From Dendrolimus kikuchii (Eukaryota; Arthropoda; Insecta; Lepidoptera; Lasiocampidae): a DNA stretch of 64,000 bases. The notes beneath the pieces were generated by a model, which made no database searches, was not told the origin of the DNA, and saw only the letters and a list, made by a program, of their open reading frames with translations. The stretch is from the NCBI GenBank assembly GCA_019925095.2, contig CM034398.1, positions 11,175,001-11,239,000 on the forward strand. Reading direction: 5' to 3'. Both the position numbers and the translations under genes were made by a program. Shown piece by piece: positions 20,887 through 31,149 of this stretch (position 1 is the stretch's first letter; every line of letters starts with the position of its first letter).

Positions 20887-21163
20887 TGTTGGGCGTCCCG
20901 AGACGCACACGTTTATTTATTTTTTATTTATTTCCTTTAATTTACAGGTTTTCATTAATAAAGTGTTAAAAATGCGCGGGATATTTAAAATCACAAAACC
21001 CAACGCTATTGATCAAATAGAACCTTATGTCATTTTTCATTTCAAATTATCAACAAAGGGCGCCTTACCTTTGTAGTTTATAACGCTCAAAAACTCAAGT
21101 GGAGCGTATTATAGAGCGTTGATGTCGTTAACAACGAAATACACAAATGTCATTGGTTGCAGT
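20887..21163. other. Intergenic, nothing recognised
   Basis: No frame or repeat is recognised. On the minus strand a possible donor (CTACAAAG then GTAAGG, near 21070) was noted without a coding context. Confidence 0.4.
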
Positions 21164-21174
21164 ATGGTTGATTT

Positions 21175-21572
21175 GGGGGCCTTTAGCTTGCTAGGAAGAG
21201 CAAAGGACCTTCTACCCCCGCACAACGAAGTGGGGTGTGTTCTCCCAGGGCACACTCCAGGCACTTTATTGCGCTGGATCGGCTGGGCGTAACTATGTTC
21301 TAAATCTCAGCCTTTCCAACACATTCAAAGCGCAGGGTCGTCAGGGAGGAGGGGGTTTTTAGTGGGTATTGGGGTTGCTCGCCCGTGCAGCAACGCTCGG
21401 AGTCTTCCACACTATTCTGTGACGTCGATCGCGGACGGAGCGCTGCCAAGAGCATACTATTGCTGCAGTGTTATCGCCCCCGACCGACGCGTGTCGTTCC
21501 CCTAGCAACGACCCAGTTTGTGCGTAAATCGGTTAAGCATTTTCCCTCGCCTCAAAACCAAAAAAAAAAAAA
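21175..21572 (+). mobile_element. R1-clade LINE, 3'-UTR-only insertion with 11-bp TSD
   Basis: The 398-bp block is the 3' UTR and poly(A) of the element at 21665-26038. The two copies differ at only a few positions outside the A run. It has its own direct repeat ATGGTTGATTT on both sides (21164-21174 and 21573-21583). It is therefore an independent 5'-truncated insertion rather than part of a long terminal repeat. Confidence 0.9.
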
Positions 21573-21664
21573 ATGGTTGATTTGAAAATTGAACCTTTGT
21601 CAATGTATCGATAGAGATAATTAATGCTATGTTGTCAATGCTCACTTCAAGCCAGCTCTACATC

Positions 21665-22636
21665 CCGGAGGGGGGGGCGTGGACCACGGTCGTCAAGCGA
21701 AAAAAGGGTAAAGGGGCGAGGGCCGACGGGCCCCCTCCCCTCCCCCAGGCGCAAGCTGCTCCCCTGCCGACGGGGCGGGGGCAGCAACAGCGGAAACAGG
21801 CTGCAAAGCCTGCGGTCGTATTCCGCGAGCCGAAGTCGGCCGCAGTTATCATTAAACTGCTGCCGGCAGCGGCCGCGAAGGGTGTCGGTTATCGCGAGGT
21901 CTTTGCAAAGGCCTCGACGGTGGTCGACAACGCGGCCATGGGCCTCCGCGAGGGGCTGAAGGTGGTGCGGACCGTCAGGGACGCGCGTCTCCTCGAGTTC
22001 CAGCCGGGACCCGAGAGCGCGGCCAAGGCGGACCGCGTCGCCGAGGCTCTGCGCGGAGCCCTTGTAGGGATGGCTGAGGTCGTCCGCCCCGTAAAGCGTG
22101 GGGAGCTTTACGTCTCTGGGCTGGACGAATCAGTCACGATCGATGGGCTGCGTGACGCGATCGCGCGCGCCGGCAATTGCCGGCGTGACGACGTGCGCAC
22201 GAAGCACATCGGTGCAGGACCGGGCGGTTTGGGCGCATCGTACGTGATGTGCCCCGTCGCTGCTGCCAAAGCTATCGTCGAGCTGGGCTACCTCGTGGTA
22301 GGCTTCACCTCGGCGAGGGTGGAGGCACTGGAAGCCAGACCGATACGTTGTTACCGGTGTTACAACGTCGGCCATGGCACTCAGACCTGTCCGGACACGT
22401 GCCCGGACCGGACTAACTTGTGTCTCCGCTGCGGTAAGAGCGGACACAAGATGCCAGACTGCACGGCTCGGAACCCCCACTGCGCGGCGTGCGCGGCGGG
22501 GGGACTCAACGCTGCCCACCCCACGTTAGCGAGGTTCTGCCAGCCTCCCTACGTAAAGGGCAAATTCGTCCATCCGAGGACGAAACAACGTACGGGTGCA
22601 TCGGGAGTACGCGCAATGGACACCTCCAATGCCTAG
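21665..22636 (+). CDS. R1-type LINE ORF1 (Gag-like), N-terminally truncated
   Basis: The frame runs 324 codons to a TAG stop and would be read from an ATG at 21629 that belongs to the host flank; the first 12 codons (MLSMLTSSQLYI) are not element sequence. It starts with a basic segment (VVKRKKGKGA) and has a conserved central domain. It ends with three Cys/His clusters: CYRCYNVGHGTQTC, CLRCGKSGHKMPDC and CAAC...H...C. Two canonical CX2CX4HX4C knuckles followed by a looser third are typical of R1-group ORF1 proteins, which bind the element RNA. The native N-terminus is lost. The stop overlaps the ORF2 start. Confidence 0.86.
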   Translation, partial: PEGGAWTTVVKRKKGKGARADGPPPLPQAQAAPLPTGRGQQQRKQAAKPAVVFREPKSAAVIIKLLPAAAAKGVGYREVFAKASTVVDNAAMGLREGLKVVRTVRDARLLEFQPGPESAAKADRVAEALRGALVGMAEVVRPVKRGELYVSGLDESVTIDGLRDAIARAGNCRRDDVRTKHIGAGPGGLGASYVMCPVAAAKAIVELGYLVVGFTSARVEALEARPIRCYRCYNVGHGTQTCPDTCPDRTNLCLRCGKSGHKMPDCTARNPHCAACAAGGLNAAHPTLARFCQPPYVKGKFVHPRTKQRTGASGVRAMDTSNA

Positions 22637-25625
22637 TACGCCCGTAACAGTACTATTTCAGGCGAACGTAAACCACTCCCCCACCGCTCAGGACTTGTGC
22701 CTGCAGGCGATGGCGGAGTGGCAAGCGAACTTGGCCGTAATAAGCGAACCTTATTACGTGCCGCCTTGCGGCAATTGGGTGGGCGACCTCGACGACGTGG
22801 TAGCGGTGGTGGCCAGAGCCGGATCTGGCACACCGCTTACATGTCTCGAAAGAGGAAAGGGCTATGCGGTGGCGGAGAGTGGGAGTATCGTCGTCATAGG
22901 CGTTTACTTTTCACGTAACCGCCCCCTGGCGGAGTTCGAGCTTCGCTTGGACGCCATCAGGGCTGCCATAGGCAGACTGTTGCCTAAAACGATTTTCGTG
23001 ATGGGCGACTTTAACGCAAAGCACTGTTCCTGGGGAAATGCGTTCACGGAACCTAGGGGCCGGGCGGTTGAGGAATGGGCTCTTCAATCCGGCCTGACCA
23101 TATTGAACCAGGGATCGGTCCAGACCTGCGTGCGCGCGCGGGGTGGATCGGTCATCGACCTGTCATTCGCCACTCATGCGGCCGCCCGCAGAGTTGTCGG
23201 ATGGAGGGTGCTGGAGGAGGTGGAGTCGCTCTCTGATCATCGGTACATCAGATTTGAGCTTACCCCCTCCTCCGGTCCGAGCCCTGTTCATCGCCCCCCT
23301 CTCCTCCCGCGTTGGGCCCTTACCAAGCTCGATCCGGAGCAGGCCGAGGAGTGGGCACTCACGGAAAGCTGGGCCTACCCAGCCGAATTCGCGAACCTGG
23401 AGTCGCAAGCAGAGCACATGCGCAAGACCCTGACGAGGGTTTGCGACGCGGCGATGCCTCACGTCTCCAAGCAGCAGCCTCCGTGCAAGCAGGTCCACTG
23501 GTGGACCGAGGAGCTGGGCGAGATGCGAAAGGCAGTTCGCATCATCAGCCACAGGCTCAAACGCTGCAGGGCGCGCCGTCCTCCGGACTACGTCGCGGAA
23601 AATGGACTCGTGGGCGAGTTTAGGGAGGCCAGAAAGGCCCTTTCGATTGCAATACTGCAAGCGAAAGCCCGGGCTCGGGCCGAGCTCCTCGAGACGCTCG
23701 ATCGGGACCCTTGGGGGCGTCCGTACCGTGGGGCCCGCAACACGTTGCGGCCTTGCACATCCACGGTCACGGAAACGCTCGAACCCGAGGTGCTCCGGTC
23801 GGTTATCGACGGGCTCTTCCCGGATCCGGGAAACTTTACTCCCCCCAGTATGGGTCCACCCGTTCCCGACACCCCCACGGACGAGGAGCCTCACTCCATC
23901 TCCGAGGGGGAACTAGACGTTGCCCTGGACCGGCTCCGGGGCAGGAAGACGGCACCGGGACCCGACGGGGTTCCAGGTCGACTCCTCTTCCTGGCCGCTA
24001 AACATCTACGCGGCCAGCTGCGGGAACTGTTCGAAGCCTGTATTCGCGCAGGTCGGTTCCCGTCGCAATGGAAGGAGGGTCGTTTGTGCCTGATTCCCAA
24101 GGGAGGTCGGCCTCCCAACGATCCGTCCGCCTTCAGGCCCATAGTGCTGCTGAACGAGGTCGCTAAGGTCTTCGAAAAGATCTTGGCGGAGCGGCTCGTG
24201 AAGCATCTCGACGCTGTGGAGCCGGGGCTTTCAGAAACGCAGTTCGGGTTTCGGCGGAGGCGCTCCACGATGGACGCCTTCGAGACGCTGCGAACGTTAA
24301 CGGACGAAGCCGTCCAAGCGAAGGATGTCGTTCTTGCGGTGTCGCTAGACATAGCGAACACCTTTAACAGCCTCCCCCATGAGACGATCAGGGAGGGGCT
24401 CCGCGCGCATGGAGTCCCCCCGTACCTCACGAGGCTGTTGGGCGCGTACCTGCAGGATCGACATATCCTTTGGGAGGGCGGTGAGTCCGGCAATCCCGAG
24501 TTAGGCCGGCGACGCGTCGCGTGCGGCGTTCCACAGGGGTCGGTCCTCGGGCCGATTCTTTGGAACGTAGGTTATGACTGGATCCTTCGGGTTCCGGTCC
24601 TGCCCGGGGTAGGGCTGATCTGCTTTGCGGACGACACCCTACTCACGGCACGCGCTGCGTCATTTGCGGAATCCGTGGACGTCGCCAACGCCGGGTTGGC
24701 GATTGTCGTAGATCGAATAGCTAGGCTGGGCTTGAGGGTCTCCCCCGCGAAAACGGAGGCCATCATGTTCCATAGGAAATTTCGTAATCCCCCCGCGGAC
24801 TTGACCGTTTCGGTCCAAGGGGTGGCCATTAGAGTAGGGCCCCAGATGAAACATCTGGGGCTAGTTCTCGATGGGAAATGGCTGTTCAAAGCGCACTTTG
24901 AGCAGCTAGTTCCCAAACTCGTCAAATCCGCGGGCGCACTCTCGAGGCTGCTTCCCAACGTAGGGGGCCCGGGAGGTGCGACGCGGAAACTTTACTCTGG
25001 CATCCTGAGGAGTATGGCACTGTACGGTGCACCCGTCTGGTCCATTGCACTTCACCGCCACAACAGAACCCTGCTGCATCGGGCGCAGCAGGTTCTGGCC
25101 GTGAGGACCATACGGGGGTATCGCACAGTGTCGCGGACGGCGGCCACCCTCCTGGCAGGCGATCCGCCCTGGCATCTCCAGGCGGACGTCCTGACAGTGG
25201 TGCGCCGCACCCGGCAGGATGCCCTAGCTAGAGGCCTGACCTTCTGTCAGGTCGAAATCGAGGCAATCAGGAAGCGCCTCCATGATCAGACGGAATGGGT
25301 CAACCGCACCAGCGGCACCCTGACCTTCAGGACGACACAGATACTTACCGGACACGGATGTTTCGATAAGTATCTGTGTCGTTTCGAACTTGAGACGCAC
25401 GTAGGTCCAGTCGACTCGCTCTGCGACTTGGTCAAGGCCATGCTGCAGAGCAGCGACAATTGGGGGGCTGCGGTTACTTTTTGCGAGACAGTAATGTCAC
25501 TCAAGGAGGCCGCAGAACGAGACAGGGAGAGAAGTCCTGCAGCGCGTGCCAATGCGTCATCTCGAGGTCGCCGGCCTTCAGCTGGCACCCGGAGAGGCAG
25601 GTACGCGCATTACTTCCCTCCCTGA
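22629..25625 (+). CDS. R1-type LINE ORF2: AP-like endonuclease and reverse transcriptase
   Basis: The 998-aa frame can start at ATG 22629, overlapping the ORF1 stop by 8 nt (AATGCCTAG) in the +1 frame. An endonuclease of the exonuclease-endonuclease-phosphatase type occupies about residues 1-215, with motifs FQANVNHS, ISEPY, MGDFNAKH, IDLSFAT and SDHRYIRFEL. The RT follows: KTAPGPDGVPG, AFRPIVLLNEVAKVFEKI, TQFGFRRRRSTMD, VSLDIANTFNSL, GVPQGSVLGPILWN, FADDTLL, and a thumb with MKHLGLVLDG. All catalytic aspartates are visible. The C-terminus has GHGCFDKYLC, but the CCHC knuckle that R1-group proteins normally have next is missing; the frame passes straight to SFCE-like sequence (VTFCETVMSLKEAAERDRE). 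No stops interrupt it. Confidence 0.92.
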   Translation: MPSTPVTVLFQANVNHSPTAQDLCLQAMAEWQANLAVISEPYYVPPCGNWVGDLDDVVAVVARAGSGTPLTCLERGKGYAVAESGSIVVIGVYFSRNRPLAEFELRLDAIRAAIGRLLPKTIFVMGDFNAKHCSWGNAFTEPRGRAVEEWALQSGLTILNQGSVQTCVRARGGSVIDLSFATHAAARRVVGWRVLEEVESLSDHRYIRFELTPSSGPSPVHRPPLLPRWALTKLDPEQAEEWALTESWAYPAEFANLESQAEHMRKTLTRVCDAAMPHVSKQQPPCKQVHWWTEELGEMRKAVRIISHRLKRCRARRPPDYVAENGLVGEFREARKALSIAILQAKARARAELLETLDRDPWGRPYRGARNTLRPCTSTVTETLEPEVLRSVIDGLFPDPGNFTPPSMGPPVPDTPTDEEPHSISEGELDVALDRLRGRKTAPGPDGVPGRLLFLAAKHLRGQLRELFEACIRAGRFPSQWKEGRLCLIPKGGRPPNDPSAFRPIVLLNEVAKVFEKILAERLVKHLDAVEPGLSETQFGFRRRRSTMDAFETLRTLTDEAVQAKDVVLAVSLDIANTFNSLPHETIREGLRAHGVPPYLTRLLGAYLQDRHILWEGGESGNPELGRRRVACGVPQGSVLGPILWNVGYDWILRVPVLPGVGLICFADDTLLTARAASFAESVDVANAGLAIVVDRIARLGLRVSPAKTEAIMFHRKFRNPPADLTVSVQGVAIRVGPQMKHLGLVLDGKWLFKAHFEQLVPKLVKSAGALSRLLPNVGGPGGATRKLYSGILRSMALYGAPVWSIALHRHNRTLLHRAQQVLAVRTIRGYRTVSRTAATLLAGDPPWHLQADVLTVVRRTRQDALARGLTFCQVEIEAIRKRLHDQTEWVNRTSGTLTFRTTQILTGHGCFDKYLCRFELETHVGPVDSLCDLVKAMLQSSDNWGAAVTFCETVMSLKEAAERDRERSPAARANASSRGRRPSAGTRRGRYAHYFPP

Positions 25626-26038
25626 GTTAGGTTCCGTTTACCGCGGGGGGCCTTTAGCTTGCTAGGAAGAGCAAAGGACCTTCTACCCCCGCACAACGAA
25701 GTGGGGTGTGTTCTCCCAGGGCACACTCCAGGCACTTTATTGCGCTGGATCGGCTGGGCGTAACTATGTTCTAAATCTCAACCTTTCCAACACATTCAAA
25801 GCGCAGGTTCGTCAGGGAGGAGGGGGTTTTTAGTGGGTATTGGGGTTGCTCGCCCGTGCAGCAACGCTCGGAGTCTTCCACACTATTCTGTGACGTCGAT
25901 CGCGGACGGAGCGCTGCCAAGAGCATACTATTGCTGCAGTGTTATCGCCCCCGACCGACGCGTGTCGTTCCCCTAGCAACGACCCAGTTTGTGCGTAAAT
26001 CGGTTAAGCATTTTCCCTCGCCTCAAAAAAAAAAAAAA
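25626..26038 (+). other. 3' UTR and poly(A) of the R1-clade LINE
   Basis: The 400-bp non-coding end begins after the ORF2 stop. It contains the block TTTAGCTTGCTAGGAAGAGC and ends in CCTCGCCTC plus an A run. It duplicates 21175-21572. Confidence 0.85.
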
Positions 26039-26052
26039 GCCAACTCTACATC

Positions 26053-26719
26053 ATTGTGAGCGATGCGTTATCGAAAATAATGACGTTTTCGCGGCGACCA
26101 TAACGACCAATGGCTCAAATTTATTCGAGATTTTAAATATAAACAAATAATAATTTGGACATTTCCAACAATATTTCTATTTTTTACTATGATAAAACGA
26201 TGTATTAAAGAATAATAACAAACATGTTCCCTATTCTCACTCTGATTACCGATAAATCGCCTACGTTGCCAATACTGCGCAGTCCGGCGTTGTTCATTCA
26301 CACTCCTGGTTGCAACAAAGCAGTTCGCCACGCAGGACACCAAGCCACTGACCGTTTTGCGTGGCAGACTGTAAACGGGAGCGGAGCTTGCAGGACCCGA
26401 AAGACATCCTGCTCGGTGTTGCAGGCCATTATGCAGGCTGCAACAACATTCACAGTCCTACATTACACGGAAGACTGAAATCAAATTCGTGTAAGTGAAC
26501 GGGCTCTTTAATAAATCTAAGAAAATAAGACGAGAATACCATCCATTGTAATAAATGAATGATCATTTTTGAACGCAACTTATAAATGATGATATCAATT
26601 TTGACAGTTCAGAATAAGAAAAATATAAAAGGTTGTTTTTGGCAATTTGATAATGGCGTAAATCTACTCTCAGCGTAAATTTGCAGACGAATTTGGATAA
26701 AGTAATTTATTGTGGAAAA
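26053..26719. promoter_or_regulatory. Presumed GET4 upstream region and 5' UTR
   Basis: This is the only non-transposon sequence between the R1 element and the GET4 start codon. A moderately GC-rich patch at 26270-26450 precedes AT-rich DNA; I see no clear TATA box. The promoter role is inferred from position only. The R1 insertion sits on its upstream edge. Confidence 0.4.
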
Positions 26720-29700
26720 ATGGCTGCACGTGGAGAACGTGGAGCTTTAAGAGTTCTTGAAAAGTTGGAAATGTCTGTCAATTCCGGTCAATACTATGAG
26801 GCACACCAAATGTATAGAACTCTGTATTTCAGGTATCTACCTACCACCAAATCTTTTAACCACTATGTCCATAAAATTTACATACATTTAATGAATTATA
26901 TCTACTTTACAGATATTTGAGTCAGAGAAAATATACTGATTTACTGAATTTGCTAAACAAGGGTGCGACATTACTACTTCAATATGATCAGCAGGGCAGT
27001 GGAACAGACTTGGCGTTATTATTCATAGACGTTTTGACTAAGTCTGAAACGAAACCAAACGAAGAATGGATTAATAAAATTGGGGATTTGTTTGAAATGA
27101 TGAATCCTGGTATTCCTGAGAGGGAAATGTTTTTAACCAATGCTGTGAAATGGTCCATGGATAATAATAAAAAAGGACATCCACTTTTACATAAGGTAAT
27201 TTAATATATTATTTTGCCTATTTTTTCTTTCACTCTCAATTTTTTAGAGTCTGTATAATATGTAATTGTGTTTTCTTCCAGATTGTCCTGTCATACATGA
27301 TTTATTGCATTAAAAATCTATTCACACACAATCCATTTATCTCATCTGACCTACCTTCACTTTTGTCAATCATTCAGTCAGTACTTTCTTTTTCACATAA
27401 ATCTCTTCATTACATTGAAGCAGTCAAATTGGCAGATGTCTCATGTAATGGAAAGCTGATACCTCTAGATATAGATGTTTACAACATGGGGGTGGTCCTT
27501 TAATGAATTGCAAATTGTGAAAAAGTTGTATCTGGATTTTAGATACTTATAGTAAGCAGAATTCCCCTGAAAATGAACCCTTGAAAATAGAACATAGTTG
27601 AATGTGGTAGCTCGAAAGAATTCTAAATCCTGTTGATGACAAGTAGTGTAATTTTGAAATGCATTTGGCATTTTTGCATTCCTATAAACTAGGTAAACCA
27701 GCATTTAGACCACTAATTCACTGGAATAGGCTAAATTAGTTTTGATTCCAAATTGTCAAATGTAGTTTTTTTTATGAGTATAGTAGTGTTTATGCGTCCA
27801 GTTGCTATGTCAGTTGAGAAAGTAGTTAAATATAGAATGTGCCTTCCAGTGAAGACATTCTCAGATGATAGCTCTCATTTACATTATGCTCACTTCTATG
27901 GCAGGGAGCAGGGAACTGGGCATAACATACCAGATCACTCAGAAAGTATTGCGAAAAAAAGTTTTTATGTATGAGAGACTGGCCAGTTATAATCTATTTT
28001 GAAAATATCATTATTTATAATTAAACATAGGTATGATTCAATTTCCAAAATTTCCCTTCACATTGTTTGTGAGCTAATTTAAATTATCGTGTCTCTTTGA
28101 AAAATGGATCTGCGCTGGGAACATTTTGTCATCTGAAACCTGACGAATCATACGATAGACTGACTTCAAATGGCATTCACGGATGAAGGCCCTTCTAAGG
28201 CAACAGTGTATCGTTGGTACAACAAATTCAAGAACAGTCAACTTACTTTGGGGGATGAAGAAAGATGTGGTCACCCTTTGATGGCTGTTATGGAAGAAAA
28301 TGTGCTAGCAATTAAAAAATTATTCGAAAACAATAGGCCAGTTATAAATCAAGAGATTCAGCACATACATATACTGCAGATTGGATCGGGAAGCCTTCAC
28401 GAGATTCTACATGTGCATCTTTACACGAGGAGGATAGTTTAACGCTATGTACCGCACAACCTCACCAATGCTCAGAAGCAGGCCCGGGTGGAATGGTGCC
28501 ATGATATGATAAACAAATTTGAAGCAGGCTTGTTTCGGCGTGTTTACAGTATCATTACAGGTGATGAGTTCTGAATTTATGAATAAGATCTAGAAACGAA
28601 GCGCCAGAAGAGCCTGTCAACGGTTTGGGTGTTTCAAAATGAATCAGTGCCTACCAAAGTGAAGTAAGTGATCTAGAAGCGGGAGGGGGGGGGGGGGGGG
28701 AGATTGTAATCATGAGTTTCAATTTGACTGGCTACTTGGTGTCCATTCCTTTACGGAACCAAAAAAGCATCAACGTCGAATGGTACCAAATGCTTGGCAG
28801 AAGTTTTCTCTATTATGAGCAACATGCAACCAAACACAGGGCTCCGCGAGCTACTGCTCGACCACGACAACGCGCCCGCCCATACCGCACTCAAAACGAG
28901 GGACTTCCTGGACAGCAGCCGTTCAAACATCTGGATCACCCTCCTTACCTTTTTTTATTCCCGAAAAGAAACAATTGTTGTCGCCGGAAGATGCGTTGTC
29001 AGCGTTCGAGCAAGCTGTAAATGAGGTGTTTGCGACTGGAAAAAGTGTTTCGAAAACTGGTTCAGACGTATGAAACTTTAAAAAGAGGTTGATGAAGAGT
29101 ACTTTGAAAAGATTTAATTAAAAATATTTACTTATAGAACATTTTATTTTATTTTCACAAATCTTTCTGAATGTCCCACATACACAAGGGTTAGTAGTCT
29201 ATGAGAGTATAGATTATTGAGTGTATATAAAATTGGGTGATCAGTTCACTGACAGTTTTATTATAATTATTTTTCAACTTTAAACAAAATTTGACAGTAT
29301 ATTTTTGTACCTTTGCAGAGAGTGGCTGAAGTGTATTGGAAACAAAAGAAATTTACATCGGCTCATAGACATTTCTTACATTCAAATGATGGTGTTGCTT
29401 ATGCTAATATGTTAATTGAAATGCACACAACCAAAGGGCTGAAGTCGGAAATTGACATGTTTATAGCACAGGCGGTTCTGCAGATTTTAGGTCTTAAAAA
29501 CCTGCAAATGGCTCTTGATGCATTTTATAAGTATGTGTCATCACATCCCAAAATAAGAAACAATAAACGCAAACCACCATATTTGACACCATTGTTAAAT
29601 TTCCTGTGGTTCTTGATGTTTGCTATTGAAGAGTAAGTAGTTTATTAAATATATCTTCTGTTTATAATATTAATAATAATCCCGCAGGGGGGCTTTGTGG

Positions 29701-31149
29701 CGAAGCCTTAGGTGAGTAGCGACACCTCGTACCTGACTGCTTGCCTTAACCAGCCGGCACGGAGTGGAGATCGCTAGAGCTAAGACTCAAGCTCCAGGGG
29801 TGGAAGTGATAAATGGCCTAACGTCGGAAGTAGCTTCGGTGAACCTGCAGCCCATCTCTCTACACCCCTTAGCCACTCACACCCATGTTGCCCCTGTCTT
29901 TATGGCATTTTTTGGGGCCCATGCAGGGAGTGGCGAGTCACCGTCTGCCCAATTTTCCATGTTCCCTGAACATTGCGACGGGCAGACGCCATAGTCCCCA
30001 TATTCCCAGACCCCTAGTACCATTAGCAGTTCACCACAATAGCCCGGTACTTTTTGTCCTCATTTCCCACAATAGTTCTACACTGGCCGGGGCTTGTCCT
30101 TGGGTGCATTACTATATGGTGTAGACAGGGATAATCGCCGGTCAGTGTCACGCCACATTTACGTCAAATTTGTCAAAGGGCCTCTACGTGTTGGTCTTCC
30201 CATGGCCCCACGCAAGTCCTCCAAAAGTCCGGGCCATTTTTATGGCCCATGGTCTACAAAGACGTACATTATAATAATAATAATAATAGATTTTCTGCCT
30301 ACCCCGCAAGGGAACTGGCGTGAAGTTATGTATGTATCTTCTGTTTCATATAAAATTTAAATGTCTTTTGAAATGCTAAAATAAGTAAAAAAACATATTA
30401 TTATGCCACTGCAGATCAGTATAAATATCTGTATCTCAGATTGTTTGTTATTTTAGATAAGTACTAGGTATGCCCATGATCTCATTTGCGCGAAGTTTGA
30501 ATTGTGTAAGGATGGTTGTCATTGCCATCAATCACGCAGATCATTGTTATAGGTGTATGAAAGTAATATGGGGTACACTTACTTTAAAACACCTGTTCTT
30601 CTGGTTAAGTAAAATTATAGTGTGTAAATCTAATAGTGAGTTACAGCAAAATGGATACTATGCAAATATTTCTGTGTTCAAATATTTGTTCTATATACCA
30701 ATTTTCATTTTGTTCAGTTGAATGATGTAGAAAGTGATACAATGTAGTGCCTTCATTTAATATCTGGATTAATTTGATTTATGCATGAACATAATTTGCA
30801 GATTAGACAAAGAAGATAGATTAGATTATTTTGAATTTTACATTTTTTATAACACCATAATCTCTTATATGTTAAAAGTAGTTAATAAATAACTTGTGAT
30901 TGCAGGAAACATGCTACTCAGTTCAAGTTACTAAGGGAAATATATGCAAAGAGCATAAAACGGGATCCATTTTATTCAGAGTACTTAGACAATATTGGGC
31001 GTGTATGGTTTGGTATAGAAATTCCTCAAATAAATAGGAATTCAAATACACCTTTCGGGGGTCTCCTAAAATCCATAATAGGAGATGTAGACAGTTCAGA
31101 TGATGAAGACTATTTGGACCAAAGCGCTCCAGCACCAGATCTAGATTAG
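26720..31149 (+). CDS. GET4: GET4 / TRC35, tail-anchored protein targeting factor (four exons)
   Basis: Exons are 26720-26832, 26913-27195, 29319-29632 and 30906-31149. They join in phase with GT-AG borders to give 317 codons, close to the usual 320-330 aa of animal GET4. Recognisable family blocks are YYEAHQMYRTLYFRY (exon 1-2 junction), RHFLHSNDGVAYANML, EIDMFIAQAVLQ and LTPLLNFLWFL (exon 3), then DPFYSEYLDNIGRVWFGI and an acidic tail (exon 4). GET4 is a cytosolic alpha-helical repeat protein. In animals it forms a complex with UBL4A and BAG6 that hands tail-anchored membrane proteins to the GET3/TRC40 ATPase and aids quality control. The ATG at 26720 is preceded by AAAA and matches the family start region. 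Introns 2 and 3 hold a mariner remnant and a chimeric RTE-like insertion. A candidate poly(A) signal is at 31551. Confidence 0.95.
27931..29178 (+). pseudogene. Mariner family 2 remnant in GET4 intron 2
   Basis: Degenerate terminal repeats mark the ends (ACTCAGAAAGTATTGCGAAA at the left, and TTTCTGAATGTCCCA at the right). Broken frames encode a different mariner transposase from family 1: SKATVYRWYNKFKNSQLTLG, NLTNAQKQARVEWCHDM, an ITGDEF block that retains the first aspartate, LLLDHDNAPAHTALKT with the second, and a C-terminal ENWFRRM. Stops and frameshifts occur throughout and the third catalytic block is lost, so it is dead. An isolated terminal repeat of the same family occurs at 57935-57970. 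Confidence 0.82.
28681..28700. repeat. G homopolymer tract
   Basis: Twenty bases are all G except one A at 28684. The tract lies within the mariner remnant. Such runs are prone to sequencing error, so the length is uncertain. Confidence 0.8.
29664..30334 (+). mobile_element. Chimeric insertion: repeat A plus RTE-like 3' end, 12-bp TSD, in GET4 intron 3
   Basis: A 12-bp direct repeat TATCTTCTGTTT flanks the whole unit (29652-29663 and 30335-30346). The left part (29681-30270) is dispersed repeat family A. The right part (about 30294-30334) is the last codons and ATGT tail of the RTE-like LINE. Between them and at the left edge are ATAATAATAAT tracts. Either repeat A inserted into an older RTE-like copy, its own TSD being the ATAAT tracts, or a template switch joined the two before insertion. 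Confidence 0.75.

Larger units (their letters stand above)
21665..26038 (+). mobile_element. R1-clade non-LTR retrotransposon, nearly complete, 4.37 kb
   Basis: It encodes ORF1 (Gag-like), ORF2 (endonuclease plus RT) and a 400-bp 3' UTR ending in poly(A). The flanks carry a 14-bp direct repeat with one mismatch: GCCAGCTCTACATC at 21651-21664 and GCCAACTCTACATC at 26039-26052. The element starts inside ORF1, so it is 5' truncated. GC content is far above that of the neighbourhood. R1 itself inserts in 28S rDNA; this copy does not, as the flanks are ordinary AT-rich DNA. It ends about 680 bp upstream of the GET4 start codon, in the same orientation. Confidence 0.92.

Noticed and set aside
21175..26038. 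Long terminal repeats of an LTR retrotransposon
   Set aside because: The two 400-bp direct repeats are both 3' UTRs ending in poly(A). Each insertion has its own TSD and the coding region is a non-LTR LINE.
27282..27503. Extra GET4 exon in intron 2
   Set aside because: Joining exon 2 directly to exon 3 (GHPLLHK then RVAEVYW) gives the family's normal spacing, and the 68-codon frame has no GET4 similarity.
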